Source: Labia minor
Lineage: Eukaryota; Arthropoda; Insecta; Dermaptera; Spongiphoridae
Assembly: GCA_963082975.1 (NCBI GenBank)
Contig: OY720345.1
Span: 56,092,528-56,156,527, forward strand
DNA length: 64,000 nucleotides
Direction: 5' to 3'
Shown here: positions 22,287 through 33,370 of the stretch, one piece after another
Layout of the letters: every line of letters starts with the position of its first letter
Position numbering within the stretch: the first letter of the stretch is position 1
Notes under the pieces: generated by a model
Databases searched by the model: none
Told to the model about the DNA's origin: nothing
What the model saw: only the letters and a program-made list of their open reading frames with translations
Program-made: the position numbers and the translations under genes

Positions 22287-23439
22287 ATGGATTCACAAGA
22301 AGTCACAAAATATCCAATATATATAGGTTATTTTTTTATTTCTGTTTTTTCATCTAAAATAATGTTAATTGTCACTAAAATTATTTGTTTTAATATTATT
22401 TGTAATGATATTATTCCTTAAATTGTATTATAAAATATTTAGATATATAAAAATATAATCATTTAAAATAACGAAAACAATTATTTTTTTAGGTCCTCTA
22501 TATTCTTGTGTATATTGTAATATGAATTTTATAAGCGAGGAATTTTTATGTAAACACCTAAAAAAATGTTTTCATAAAAAAATATTTTCCATTTTCAAAA
22601 ATGATGTAAAACTCAAAAAGGGTACAGTGAAATATACAGACGAAAAAATTAAAGAAGAAACTGATTCAATCCATTCAGAAGACAATCGTTTACAATGTAA
22701 TTATTGTAAAAAGAAATTTAATCAGAAATCAACTTTGAATAAACATTTATTAATTCATACAAGAGAAAAACCTTTTGAATGTAATTATTGTGAAAATAAA
22801 TTTAATGTGAAAACAAATTTAAAAACTCATTTATTAATTCATACAGGAGAAAAACCTTTTGAATGTAATTTTTGTAAAAAGAAATTTAATCAGAAATCCA
22901 ATTTAAATACACATTTATTAATTCATACAGGAGAAACACCTTTTGAATGTAATTATTGTAAAAAGAAATTTAATCAGAAATCATATTTAAATAAACATTT
23001 ATCAATTCATACAGGAGAAAAACCTTTTGAATGTAATTATTGTGAAAAGAAATTTAATGATAAATCACATTTAAATAGACATTTATTAATTCATAAAGGA
23101 GAAAAACCTTTTGAATGTAATTTTTGTGAAAAGAAATTTAATCAGAAATCAACTTTAAATACACATTTATTAATTCATACAGGAGAAAAACCTTTTGAAT
23201 GTAATTATTGTCAAAAGAAATTTAATCTAAAATCACATTTAAATAAACATTTATCAATTCATACAGGAGAAAAACCTTTTGAATGTAATTATTGTGAAAA
23301 GAAATTTAATGATAAATCACATTTAAATAGACATTTATTAATTCATACAGGAGAAAAACCTTTTAAATGTAATTATTGTGAAAAGAAATTCAATCGGAAA
23401 TCAATTTTAAATAAACATTTATTAATACACAATGTTTGA
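22287..23439 (+). CDS. Polydactyl C2H2 zinc-finger protein, two exons
   Basis: Probable nuclear DNA-binding protein of 328 residues. Exon 1 is 22287-22326 (ATG in aaaATGG, 13 codons plus one base). The intron has GT at 22327 and AG at 22492. Exon 2 is 22493-23439. The phase matches and makes a Gly codon at the junction. Fusing exon 1 restores an N-terminal degenerate finger (CVYC ... H-x5-CFH region). After a charged linker come nine canonical fingers (C-x2-C-x12-H-x3-H) with TGEKPF-type linkers, ending just after finger 9. Helix residues at -1,2,3,6 are QSTK, VTNT, QSNT, QSYK, DSHR, QSTT, LSHK, DSHR, RSIK. No KRAB, BTB or ZAD domain is seen. The donor (g|gttatt) is weak. Target and role are unknown. 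Confidence 0.85.
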
Positions 23440-23489
23440 AAAATAGCTTAATAATGAAAACAAGATTTTCTTTAAATATAACTTATCTA

Positions 23490-23705
23490 ATCTTATTATG
23501 CTAGCTAAAATTGTATGTTTGTTTGTTTGTATATATATATATGTAAAAGGGTTCACAAAAACCGCTCTAACGATTTTTTTGAAATTCACACCAGAGATAG
23601 TATTTATAAAGAAAAATTGACTTTTATTGTACACATCTCTGGAAAAATTCAACTTCATTAGTTTTTGTTTTGTTTTTAATTTAAATGTATATATGTGACG
23701 TCACA
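23490..23705 (+). repeat. Dispersed repeat family A, copy 3
   Basis: It starts 'cttattatgctagctaaaat', has the 'ccgctctaacgattttttt' block, and ends at a TGACGTCA octamer (23696). It lies just downstream of the zinc-finger stop codon, so it may supply 3' UTR sequence. The orientation is the same as at 62 kb. Confidence 0.6.
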
Positions 23706-24769
23706 GGCACCGCATGTGAGATATATATCTATTCTTAAAATAAAATTAAAATATTTTTATTATATTCATATTTGATTTTTTATTTCATTAATAGATATAT
23801 TTAAATTATTTGAAATTGTTTCACAGAACGTTTAGAAGATTTATCTTTATTCGATTCGATATATAGGAGAATTAAATGACGTCATCAATTTATTACACAG
23901 CGACTCCGTAAATATAATAAAATATTATATATTAGCTGTTCAATCAGTATATTAGATAAAACATTTATTTGTTTTTGTGTTCTTACTTTTAATATATTTT
24001 AATTTAATCAGTAAATTAATTATATATTATTATTGTAAATGTTATATCTATCTTCTAGAAGTGTCCCTTCATATTGTGATTCCACCCATAATAATATCTT
24101 ATACTTACTTGAAAATGAAAATCCAATTATGAGATCAAAATTAAAATAATTTATTCATATAATTTTGGATGGAGAGCAAAAAATATTTAAAAATAGATAT
24201 TTATTTAAATGAAATAAAATTATTTAATTTACATAATGAAAATGTCTATAATAATGTCTAAACATTTTTTCTTTATAATTTTACATTATAATAATACTAA
24301 TTACAGTAGTTATAATATATGGGGAATTTTCAACTTTGACCGCCGATTTGACCATGTTCCAAAACGAATTTTAAAAAACCAAAACCACTTTACATTTACA
24401 CATTTTAAGCTCTAATCGAATCCAAAATCAAAATTTAAAAAATCGAAAAACGAACACAGATATACAGATTTTATAAACGAACATTTATACAATTTATATT
24501 AATTAATTTGAAACATTTTAGGAAACAAATTTTGAATGGGTCATTTTTAGAAATCCCATTTAACAATTATAATAAATAATTAAAAAATTATAAAATTTTT
24601 AAAGTATATAAAAATAAATTGTATAAATTGGTTAAAGGGTCGAGCGATAGTTCGGGGTCCCAGGTATATATTTTATATTAACACGCCTACTTTTCTGTTT
24701 GTATGTTATTATTTGAATGGCGATTAGGGGTGAACAAGGTATTAATATTACCAGCCAAACCCGATAATA
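23706..24769. other. Region without recognisable genes
   Basis: A+T-rich DNA. A TGACGTCA octamer lies at 23877. A family F end ('gggtcgagcgatag') lies at about 24636. A 66-codon frame at 24703-24903 crosses repeat sequence and is not called. Confidence 0.35.
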
Positions 24770-25215
24770 AAGAATCATATTTTAATTTTTATATAACCAA
24801 GAAATCATTTTTTCACTTAAAATATAATTGTAAAACCCAAATCTCCGATCCATATAACATCATCGACTGGGCCGCTACCATAAGGAGACTTCTCTTGCTC
24901 TGACTAGGGCCACAGGTATTTGCCATTAGTCTCGAAAAAATAATATTAAATTGTATATAAATTTAAAAATTAGAATATTGGAATTTGTTTAAATTTTAAC
25001 ACATGTAATCAATCATATGCATAAAGAATAGAAAATTTTGAAAATCAACTTGGTATTAAATTCAGAAAAAAAAAATACTGATATATAGAATATATAGACT
25101 ATTCGAATATAATTGAAACTCTTTCTCTCCCTCTATTTTAAATTTTAAAAAACGGAGTGTTAAGAAATTAAGATGCCTTATGCAACATGGATTGGTAAAT
25201 GAATTGGGCTCCCTA
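24770..25215. repeat. Segments shared with Helitron D2 and neighbouring repeats
   Basis: 24778-24840 matches 19.08-19.13 kb in the same orientation. 24940-25215 matches 17.23-17.47 kb and the start of the sequence after 18884, in inverted orientation. The second match runs uninterrupted across the point where D3 sits in D2, so it is a natural empty-site comparator. Confidence 0.5.
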
Positions 25216-25375
25216 ATCTAAAATATGTCTATGATTATTTCATTTTACTAATCTATAATTGTAAATAAAAAGAAACTTTATAAAAATCCTTATTTTAATT
25301 CTTACACGAGAAAAGCATTTTGAATTTAATTTAATCACATTTAAATTGTCATTTACTAATTCCTAAAGGGCTGGG

Positions 25376-25570
25376 TGACATGCTATGACGTCATATAAAT
25401 TTAAATTAAGAAAAAACTAATGAAGATGATTTTTCTGTTCGTTTTTTTTATAAATACTCTATGGTGTGAATTGCAAAAAACTCGTTAGAGCGGTTTCTGA
25501 GATCCCATTTACATTGATATATATACAATTTTAGCTAGCACACACATAATAAGATTAGATAGAGAACCCG
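25376..25570 (-). repeat. Dispersed repeat family A, copy 4
   Basis: It contains TGACGTCA at 25386, the 'cgttagagcggtttctgag' block and an end with 'caattttagctagc' plus 'taagattaga'. It is inverted relative to the 23.5-kb copy. Confidence 0.6.
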
Positions 25571-25591
25571 GGGAACAAAAATTTTAAAAAT

Positions 25592-26127
25592 CTGGAATGT
25601 CTCCACTCGACTATCACGCAATTTGAATTGGATTAAATAACATATATTATATTTAAATTAAATTTAATTAATTATAAATTATAAATTAAAATTAATAAAT
25701 AATATTTATTAAACCGGCGAGTGTTTGGTTCTTTGTTGATGGCACCTCGTCAGGTGTTGGTGCGTGAGATTTGCAGTTTTAAAAAATTAATTCCGGTACT
25801 TTCTTTGAAAAACTATCAAACATATATTTTTATTTTACAGGTAGTTTATAAGAAAAAAAATCAAAATGTGATAGGTAATGACCCTCTTCCGGTTGAGCTA
25901 CATTTCTCAAAAGTTGATAAAAAAACTACGAATTTGGAATAATGCCCCTGTACCAAATTTCATGATTCTAGCTCAAACCGTTTTTGCGCAATCTTGTATG
26001 TAGAAATACATACACACATACACACACACACTGACATTTTTCTCAACCTTAGTGAAAATGACTCAGGGACCTTCAAAACGTATAAAAACATCAAAATCTC
26101 GACATTGAAAATTTTCAGTAAAAAAGG
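25592..26127 (-). mobile_element. Dispersed element family C, copy 5 (near complete)
   Basis: It runs from the terminal 'ctggaatgtctccactcga' through the 'ggcacctcgtcaggtgttgg', 'ggtaatgaccctcttccgg' and 'gctcaaaccgtttttgcgc' blocks, then CA repeats, to 'aaattttcagtaaaaa'. It has a short internal loss around 25790-25815 and lacks the terminal hairpin. It is non-coding. Confidence 0.65.
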
Positions 26128-26499
26128 CATAAAAAACAAATAACTATTATTTATTTAATATTTATTATTAATATAATTATAAATTAGCTAGCAACATCAG
26201 CCAATAAATGTTCAATCAAGACGAAATAAATGTTTTCCTTTTTTTTTATCTAAATTATTTTCAATGAATTGGTCGAGTAGATTATCGCTTATCGATAGAA
26301 AAAGAATCACCAGAATTGTGCTGGCGATGCCCATTCACTTTCCGATATTGCAACGATTTCTGTAGATTTCCACGCATCCATAAATCTTTAATCTTTTTCT
26401 AGATAGACTTGAACCAAGGTCATACCCTTTAAGGGAGAGTTCCATCTTCTCCCTTTCCATAGAAGTAAAAATAAAAGTATTAATTATTGGATTAAAAAT

Positions 26500-26713
26500 C
26501 TGGAGTGTCTCCACTCGACCATCTCGCAAATTTGAATTGGATTAAATAACATATATTATATATATTTAAATTAAATTTACACACACATACATTTTTCTCA
26601 ACCCTAGTGAAAATGACTCAGGCATCTTCAAAACGTATTAAAACATCAAAATCTTGACATCGAAAATAATAAATAAAAAATCGCAATACTATCTCTGGCG
26701 AAATAGTAAAAAG
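26500..26713 (-). mobile_element. Dispersed element family C, copy 6 (internally deleted)
   Basis: Both family C ends are present (ctggagtgtctccactcgac and 'atctctggcgaaatagtaaa'), but most of the interior is missing. It lies about 370 bp from copy 5 in the same orientation. Confidence 0.6.
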
Positions 26714-27847
26714 TGTTGAAACTATACAAAATTAAGTTGTAATCACTAAAATTATCTTAACATATATTAATATAAAATATATATATATAGTCGTATATTG
26801 GAGACTTAGTATGGGTTGGGTTATTGAAAAAATGGGTTTAAAATTAATAAAATTGATGTTTAATTTAATTGGTAGTTTATTATTAATAAAAAAATATTTG
26901 GGTGAATTCATTCGATTAAAATAAAATATTAAATTTTAATAAAATTAATATTTAATTATGAAAGAAATTAATACAATATAATAAGTATCATGAGAAATTA
27001 TAACTTATACATAAAATAAAGTTCATTTATTTTATTATTATTTTAATATCAAATTATATATCTGTTTAGCAATTACAAATTATAAAGGGTCGACCACTTA
27101 GATGTTAATTGTTAAAGTTCAGGGTAAGGCGATCCTCTGGGTGGCGTTCTCTGGGGTTCCTTCCAGGCATTCAATTATACATCTTCTCTGGACAGCAACT
27201 CCTAACTAAGTTGGTCTCGATATATGATCCTGGCAGTGTTGTATCACTTAAGAGATGATGTCTCCCTGTCATCTCCATCCAGAAAATTGATTTCGCATTC
27301 TTCCTTCCATTCAGCAGAATAACTCTTACCCCTTCCTAGTAGCCCTTGGCTACTCTTCCAATAACTCGATTTATGAGCTATGAAAACGTCAAATTATGAC
27401 AATAGATTCCATTCATCAATCGACCCTATTTCATTTACATTGTCCGCTTTTTAGGTAAAATGGTTGTACGTGAGGTTTTGAATATATGTCTTAAATGTTT
27501 ATTTATGGATTTTAATGACATCCTTCTATTAAAAGTCATTTTTATGCTTATAAATTACAAGATATATGTTCGTTTAGATTTGCGTGAAAGTTTTCATTAT
27601 TATACTAATCAAGTTATTTCAGGGTTATTTTCAAGTTTAATTGTAAGATTTGAGTATTGGCGTTTCGGTGCACATTTTGGTGCCATTTTCAAGATACTTT
27701 TTTTAACAGTCTTGGGTTCTCGCATTGTTCAGACGTGTCTCAATAACGTTGCTAGTACCATGTATCATTTGAAAATGTCACTTTTGAAAATCAATGAAAG
27801 ATGCTGATAAATTCTGAACAATGTTTGTAATTGAATGCTATTAAATT
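26714..27847. other. Region without a recognisable gene
   Basis: A G+C-richer patch at 27090-27380 resembles decayed transposon coding on the minus strand, but no frame survives. A 115-codon plus frame at 27460-27807 has no recognisable domain. It ends just before a LINE-like 3' block (27815-27855), so it may be LINE 3' sequence. I do not call it a gene. Confidence 0.35.
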
Positions 27848-28312
27848 GTATAATCCAGTGGTTCTTAAACTGTGGTCCGCGGACCCCTGGGGGTCCGCGA
27901 AGCCTTTACTGGGGGTCCGCGGTCCTCGGAAAAAAATCATCGTAAAAATATATACATATATAAATATTTAAAGTTCATTGTGTAACTATATCCTCCTAGA
28001 GAATTACGGCTATAATTTAATACTATTAATAATACTATTTTATTTTATTAAATTGATAATTATGTCAATTAATTTTTTGTGAATAAATAAACATATATAA
28101 AAAACTATATATAAAATTTGAATTTTCATCCATTCATTCATTTAAAATCATTTTTCGATTGTTCCTTTAAAATAACCCCTCTTAGGGGCTCGGAAGGGGA
28201 GGCATATAAGGGAATTTTCTTTCACTTTGTTATTGGGGAAAACCAGGGGAGGGGACAGTCTTACCCGGAAAAACCCAAATTGTCAGCGTCCACTCTGGGG
28301 TTTTAAACAGTT

Positions 28313-28438
28313 TTAAAGCAAATGTTAATTATAAGTTCATTTCTCAACGAGTTGTATCTTTAAATTATTTTTATTAATGTTAATTATAAGTTCATTTCTC
28401 AACGAGTTGTATCTTTAAATTATTTTTATTAATTTAAT
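28313..28438. repeat. Direct duplication inside the hAT 5' region
   Basis: A roughly 60-bp stretch containing 'ttctcaacgagttgtatctt' is present twice in tandem. A little further on, a 30-bp unit containing 'taatattttagaatcaaatt' is present three times (about 28617-28706). Both lie between the left end and the transposase start. Confidence 0.85.
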
Positions 28439-28936
28439 TAATTATAATTAAATTATAGCTAATAATAGTTTATTATAGCTAATAATTTTTTTTAATTTTT
28501 AGTGTAATTTGCATGATCATTATTTTATAAAAACACTAAACACATTTTGCAATTTCCCAGAAAGGCTGTTTTTGAGAGTAAGTATAAGTTAGTTTTATGA
28601 ATAAAAAATATTTATTTTAATAATATTTTAGAATCAAATTACGAAATTAATAATATTTTAGAATCAAATTACGAAATTAATAATATTTTAGAATCAAATT
28701 ACGAAATATATTTATTATATAAATTAATATTCATTTAAAATGATATTAAATCATTTATTTAAAATGATTTAAAACATTTATTAAAATGATTTAAAACATT
28801 CATTTAAAATGATATTAAAACATTCATTTAAAATCATATTAAAACATAGCTAGTAAATAATAATTCGTTATATTTATATTATATTTATATTATATTTATA
28901 TTATTGTAGTTCAATGTTAATAAATTACTCCATAAA

Positions 28937-30796
28937 ATGGATCGTTGGCTACAAACTGGTTCAACACAGAAACGGAAAGAATCAGATGATGAGGCATCAA
29001 CAGCAAACTCTACCAAGAAACGCAAAACTAGAAAATATTCGGATGATTATTTATCATTTGGATTTACTTATATTTGCAACAATGATGTGGAAAGACCAGT
29101 CTGCGTTCTATGTCAGGAAAGTTTATCCAATGAAAGTATGAAACCTGCTAATCTCAGACGTCATTTACAAACAAAGCACAGCGAGCATGTTAGTAAGTCT
29201 ATCGAATTTTTTAAAATGAAAAAAGAAGAACTTAATTCAAGTCAGAAATTGATGGTAAAGACGGGATCTGGTGGTATGAGTAAGAAAGCAGTAATGGCAT
29301 CATATGAAGTAGCTCTACTTATTGCTAAAGCAGGAAAGCCGCATAATATAGCAGAGCAATTAATTCTTCCTGCTACAAAAGTAATTACAAATATAATGTT
29401 AGGAACTAAAGCAGCAAACGATATAAATTTGATTTCATTATCAAATGATACGGTTAAGAATAGGATTGAAGACATGTCATGTAATATAAAAGAAGAATTA
29501 ATATCGAGAGTGCGCAAAAGTCACTATTACTCATTACAATTGGATGAAAGTACTGATGTCACTAATAATGCCAATTTGTTAGCTTTCATTAGATATGAGT
29601 TTGAAAATCAAATACAAGAAGATGTATTGTTTTGTGATTCACTACCTTCACGAACGACAGCTAATGACATATTTAACAGTTTGAATAATTTTATAACCGA
29701 AAATGAAATAGAGTGGCCAAAATGTGTTGGAATTTGCACTGATGGTGCTCGTGCAATGTCAGGTACAAGAACTGGATTGATTGCTCTTATTAAAAATGTT
29801 GCGCCTCAGGTTGTTTGGAATCATTGCTGCATTCACAGAGAATCATTAGCAGCCAAAAATATGTCACCAGATTTGAAAAGAACATTAGACGAAGTAGTTA
29901 AAATTGTCAATTTCATTAAGGCTCGTCCACTTAATTCCAGAGTTTTTAAAATTTTGTGTGAGGAAATGGGTAGTCAACATACACATTTATTATTACATAC
30001 AGATGTACGTTGGTTGTCCCGCGGGAAAGTACTCATTCGCCTTTTTGAGCTTCGAGATGAAATACGATTGTTTTTAATAGATGCGCATTTTGAACTGACC
30101 GAATGTTTCAATGATTTTATCTGGTTAGCTAAGGTGGCTTACTTGACTGATATTTTTACAAAATTGAACGAACTTAATTTGAGCCTGCAAGGTACTGTTG
30201 TAAATATATTTAAAGTTGAAGATAAAATAGAAGCAATGATTAAAAAAATCGACTTGTGGTCGAAACGCATCCAGAACGGTGTATATGAGTCTTTTCCAAC
30301 TCTCAATGATTTCATAGAAAGCTCCAGTGAAAAATTGCTTAATCAAACGCGTCAATTATTTGTTGAACATTTAATTACTTTGAAAAGCAACTTCAGGAAG
30401 TATTTTTCTACTCCTGATCCTTGCAATAACTGGATCAGAGATCCATTTAATATGGAAATTACAAATACTAAACATTTATCTGCACCTGAACAAGATATTC
30501 TCGTGGAATTATCATGTGATACAACTTATAAACTAAAATTTAACAAAACTGAATTGAGCAACTTTTGGTTACTTCTCAGGTCAGATTATCCTGCGCTTGC
30601 AAATAAAGCACTTCAACACTTGATTCCATTCTGCACAACATATTTATGCGAACAAGCTTTTTCGGTACTATTTTATATTAAGTCTAAATATAGAAACAAA
30701 TTAAATGTAGAGCCGGATCTTAGATTAAAAGTTTCCAATATTAAGCCAGATATTGAGATTCTTGTTTCAAGAAAACAACTGCATACATCTCATTAA
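28937..30796 (+). CDS. hAT transposase, ZBED-type, 619 aa
   Basis: The start is in aaaATGG. An N-terminal BED-like zinc finger is formed by C56, C59, H76 and H81. The RNase H-like core shows LQLDESTD (D203), CTDGARAMSG (D269) and CEQAFS (E572), fitting the hAT D-D-E triad. WNHCCIHRESLAAKN at about 288-302 matches the conserved hAT segment with C and H. The C-terminal dimerisation region has FWLLLRSDYPALANKAL and KSKYRNKLNVEPDLRLKV. Length fits the family. It is intronless with no internal stop. It resembles ZBED5/SCAND3-like proteins, but the TIRs and duplication show it is the element's own transposase and not a domesticated gene. Confidence 0.92.
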   Translation: MDRWLQTGSTQKRKESDDEASTANSTKKRKTRKYSDDYLSFGFTYICNNDVERPVCVLCQESLSNESMKPANLRRHLQTKHSEHVSKSIEFFKMKKEELNSSQKLMVKTGSGGMSKKAVMASYEVALLIAKAGKPHNIAEQLILPATKVITNIMLGTKAANDINLISLSNDTVKNRIEDMSCNIKEELISRVRKSHYYSLQLDESTDVTNNANLLAFIRYEFENQIQEDVLFCDSLPSRTTANDIFNSLNNFITENEIEWPKCVGICTDGARAMSGTRTGLIALIKNVAPQVVWNHCCIHRESLAAKNMSPDLKRTLDEVVKIVNFIKARPLNSRVFKILCEEMGSQHTHLLLHTDVRWLSRGKVLIRLFELRDEIRLFLIDAHFELTECFNDFIWLAKVAYLTDIFTKLNELNLSLQGTVVNIFKVEDKIEAMIKKIDLWSKRIQNGVYESFPTLNDFIESSSEKLLNQTRQLFVEHLITLKSNFRKYFSTPDPCNNWIRDPFNMEITNTKHLSAPEQDILVELSCDTTYKLKFNKTELSNFWLLLRSDYPALANKALQHLIPFCTTYLCEQAFSVLFYIKSKYRNKLNVEPDLRLKVSNIKPDIEILVSRKQLHTSH

Positions 30797-31190
30797 ATAT
30801 GTAAGTTATATTTAATGAGATAGATGCAGTTATATTTTAAAATATTTCTTATTTAATATTTTCTGAAAAAAATTATAAAATATTTATATGAATTTAATGT
30901 AAGTACCCATTATAATTTGTGAGATTTGTTGCTATGACAATGTTTGTATTTTCTTTCTTCAATATTATAATTTCTAATAAAATGTGTTCTACAATATGCA
31001 AAAAAATCGTTATTCACCAATCACTGTTAGAAATATTCATCATATATCCTTGTCCTTATGAGATCGTAAGCCAGAAATTAATTAATAAAATGACGTAAAG
31101 TACCTAAAGTTGTGATGGGGGTCAGTCAAAAAAAATTTTTTCAAGTGGGGGTCCGTGGAGTACATAAGTTTAAGAACCTATGGTATAATC

Positions 31191-31568
31191 TATCCAATAA
31201 AGGAGAATAAAATAATATACAAAAATGTTTAAATATTTTGCAAATAAATAAATCAAATAAATATTTTAATAACATATACGAAAGTAAACATCTTAAGGAA
31301 GAAGCGGAAAGGGTTACTGTGCACTTGATGTGGTAAATATTTAAATACCTATGCGCAACCGCAAGAATGTTTAATTATCTTTCATAATTAAGCTCGTTAA
31401 ATAATACTCCCAACATATATATTTCTAATAAAGGAGTAAATAGAAAATTATTTTATTTTCAATTAAAATTTTATTTAAAGTCTTTGTTTACTATCTACCA
31501 CTTTATAATTATTTTACTATTTAAATAATAGTATAATTAAATTATTATTATTTATTATTATCTATCTA

Positions 31569-31602
<34 letters not shown>

Positions 31603-31962
31603 GCTCGATCAATGACTAATTGATCATAATATTTATTGAATGAGTCATGAGAAATGGGAGTGAGAAGCAGGCACTACTAAACAAACAAGGAATTAACATC
31701 AAATATCAATAATAAACTCATACTTATTCTAACCCCGATGAATTAAAATAAATGAATGAACATTAATAACTCAATTATATGGGTAAAGCATACGGTCATT
31801 GGCCTCCTTAAGCAACTCCTAGCAGACTTTAATGCATATCTGGACAAATTGCGGAATGAAATCAAAAAATAGCCTGATTATCTAATAACTACCTGGTTCA
31901 TCGAGCCGCCACTCAGTTCTCTAGAAAAATATATTCAAATTTACTTGATAAAATATTTGATC

Positions 31963-32011
<49 letters not shown>

Positions 32012-32029
32012 ATAATTAGATGGCTTAAG
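31191..32029. other. Region without recognisable genes
   Basis: It continues the LINE-like 3' block interrupted by the hAT element, then A+T-rich DNA with two (TA)n microsatellites (about 31571-31598 and 31966-32005). No exon was seen. Confidence 0.4.
31571..31598. repeat. (TA)n microsatellite
   Basis: Uninterrupted TA run. A similar one lies at 31966-32005. Confidence 0.9.
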
Positions 32030-32170
32030 TTTTATATTTATAAAAAACTAACAAAGATGTTTTTCCTGAGGTTGAAACCAAAACAGATCGATTTTTCTTT
32101 ATAAAAATTATCTATTGTGTGAATTTCAAAAAAATCCTTCCAGCGATCTAATATCTCAGAAATATACAAA

Positions 32171-32202
<32 letters not shown>

Positions 32203-32215
32203 AACCATATTTATA
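32030..32215 (-). repeat. Dispersed repeat family A, copy 5 (diverged)
   Basis: It shares the 'tttttctttataaaaattat' and 'tgaatttcaaaaaaatcctt' blocks with the other copies and ends in a (TA)n run. The 61-codon minus frame here is incidental. Confidence 0.5.
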
Positions 32216-32271
32216 TTTTTCATCCCCTCTCTTTATTCACAGCAAATATTTAAATGTTTAAAACAAATTGG

Positions 32272-32385
32272 CTGGAGTGTCTCCACTCGACTATCTCGCA
32301 ATTTGAATTGGATTAAATAACATAATATATTATATTTAAATTAATTATAAATAAATAAATTAAAATTAATAAATAATATTAAAAA
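32272..32385 (-). mobile_element. Dispersed element family C, copy 7 (end fragment)
   Basis: It has the terminal 'ctggagtgtctccactcgac' and the AT-rich inner part only. Confidence 0.55.
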
Positions 32386-32781
32386 AAATTATTATTCTTT
32401 TCACTTTAATTTATTTAATAACCAAAATGTATATTTGTAGATGTTAACTTATTTACTTAGTACATATTTATTAATTTATATATTATTTAGATTATTTATT
32501 ATTCCTAAATACGATAATTTTCTTTTTAAACAATTAATCATATATTTCTATGATTAATTGTTTACACCATTTTAAAAATTTGTTTGTTTGTCGATGGTTG
32601 GAAAGTGACATGATTGTAAACATAATTTCAATTATATCTTGGATTGCTGGGATTATATATTAAATGGGTAAACCACTTAACTGATTGTAAATTGACACAA
32701 CCCACCTTATTTAGCCATCAATGAGGGCTGACACTAACAATAAGGTTAATTGATCATCCATTCACTCAGTTAACCAGTCAA

Positions 32782-32812
32782 TATAAAGGCCCCTGGCATC
32801 AGGCAACCATCA
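32782..32812 (+). promoter_or_regulatory. Possible TATA-type promoter
   Basis: TATAAA at 32782, G+C-rich DNA just after it, and a TCA at 32810-32812 about 30 bp downstream fit a TATA plus initiator spacing. It is on the same strand as the GPCR gene and 11.7 kb before its first visible exon. No ATG-initiated exon follows nearby, so the link is only a possibility. Confidence 0.2.
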
Positions 32813-33106
32813 CCATTAAGTTTCAATTTTAAACCTAAAACTTCTTATTGTTAGAGAATTTTTATTTCTTTATTACCCCTTTATATATAACAAGATAAAT
32901 ATTAAGCACTTTATTGGAACTTGAAACATTCATAAATCATAAATCTCTTAAAGTGGTTATTTTAGAAAATAATATTAGTTACACCATAACCCATGTGACC
33001 GGGCAACTGGCCCATTTAAAAATTACTACCGAAATCAATTAAATGAATAATTTAATATATATATATTTCATTCAATCTAATATATAGTAATGTATGATAT
33101 ATTATA
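32813..33106. other. Stretch without recognisable genes
   Basis: A+T-rich. No open frame or repeat end was identified. Confidence 0.35.
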
Positions 33107-33370
33107 CTAGTTGGGGTGTATGGGACGAAGTCCACCCAGACGCCGGGATCAAAATTGGGTCTTTTGGAATGAAATTCTCTCAACCACATGATCAAAATTG
33201 GGAAGCTACTTAAAATAAAAAGTAGCGGTCAAAAGAAAGGTTGAAATGCCCGTTCTACTGATAGTAGAACACCTTTACCCTTCTTAGGCGAAAACCGACT
33301 TATTGGCGTTGTCCTTGTGATGGATATACAAAAGTCAGAGTTTTTTTATGATACACTGGGACATGTCACT
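33107..33370 (-). mobile_element. Helitron 3'-end region, second family (G)
   Basis: Read on the minus strand, a hairpin (ggac/gtcc with TTC loop) is followed after about 14 bases by CTAG at 33107 and then T, as at Helitron 3' ends. The body block 'ggaatgaaattctctcaacc' and its neighbours recur inverted at 35.47-35.57 kb. The 5' end was not found. Confidence 0.45.

Larger units (their letters stand above)
27856..31182 (+). mobile_element. hAT DNA transposon, apparently complete
   Basis: The element is 3327 bp. The ends are CAGTGGTTCTTAAACT on the left and, read inward, CATAGGTTCTTAAACT on the right, both hAT-like. The 8-bp target duplication gtataatc is exact at 27848-27855 and 31183-31190. 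The flanks align with uninterrupted paralogous sequence at 16.62-16.70 kb. The single gene (28937-30796) is open. Left subterminal DNA is G+C-rich with repeated 'gggggtccgcg' and the right end has 'gggggtccgtgg', consistent with subterminal transposase sites. Complete ends, duplication and gene suggest a recent and possibly competent insertion. Confidence 0.92.

Noticed and set aside
27460-27807. 115-codon plus-strand frame as a gene
   Set aside because: No domain, unusual composition for a protein of this region, and it abuts a LINE-like 3' block. More likely transposon-derived.
28937-30796. Domesticated ZBED5-like host gene
   Set aside because: Inverted ends and an exact 8-bp duplication enclose it, so it is the transposon's own gene.
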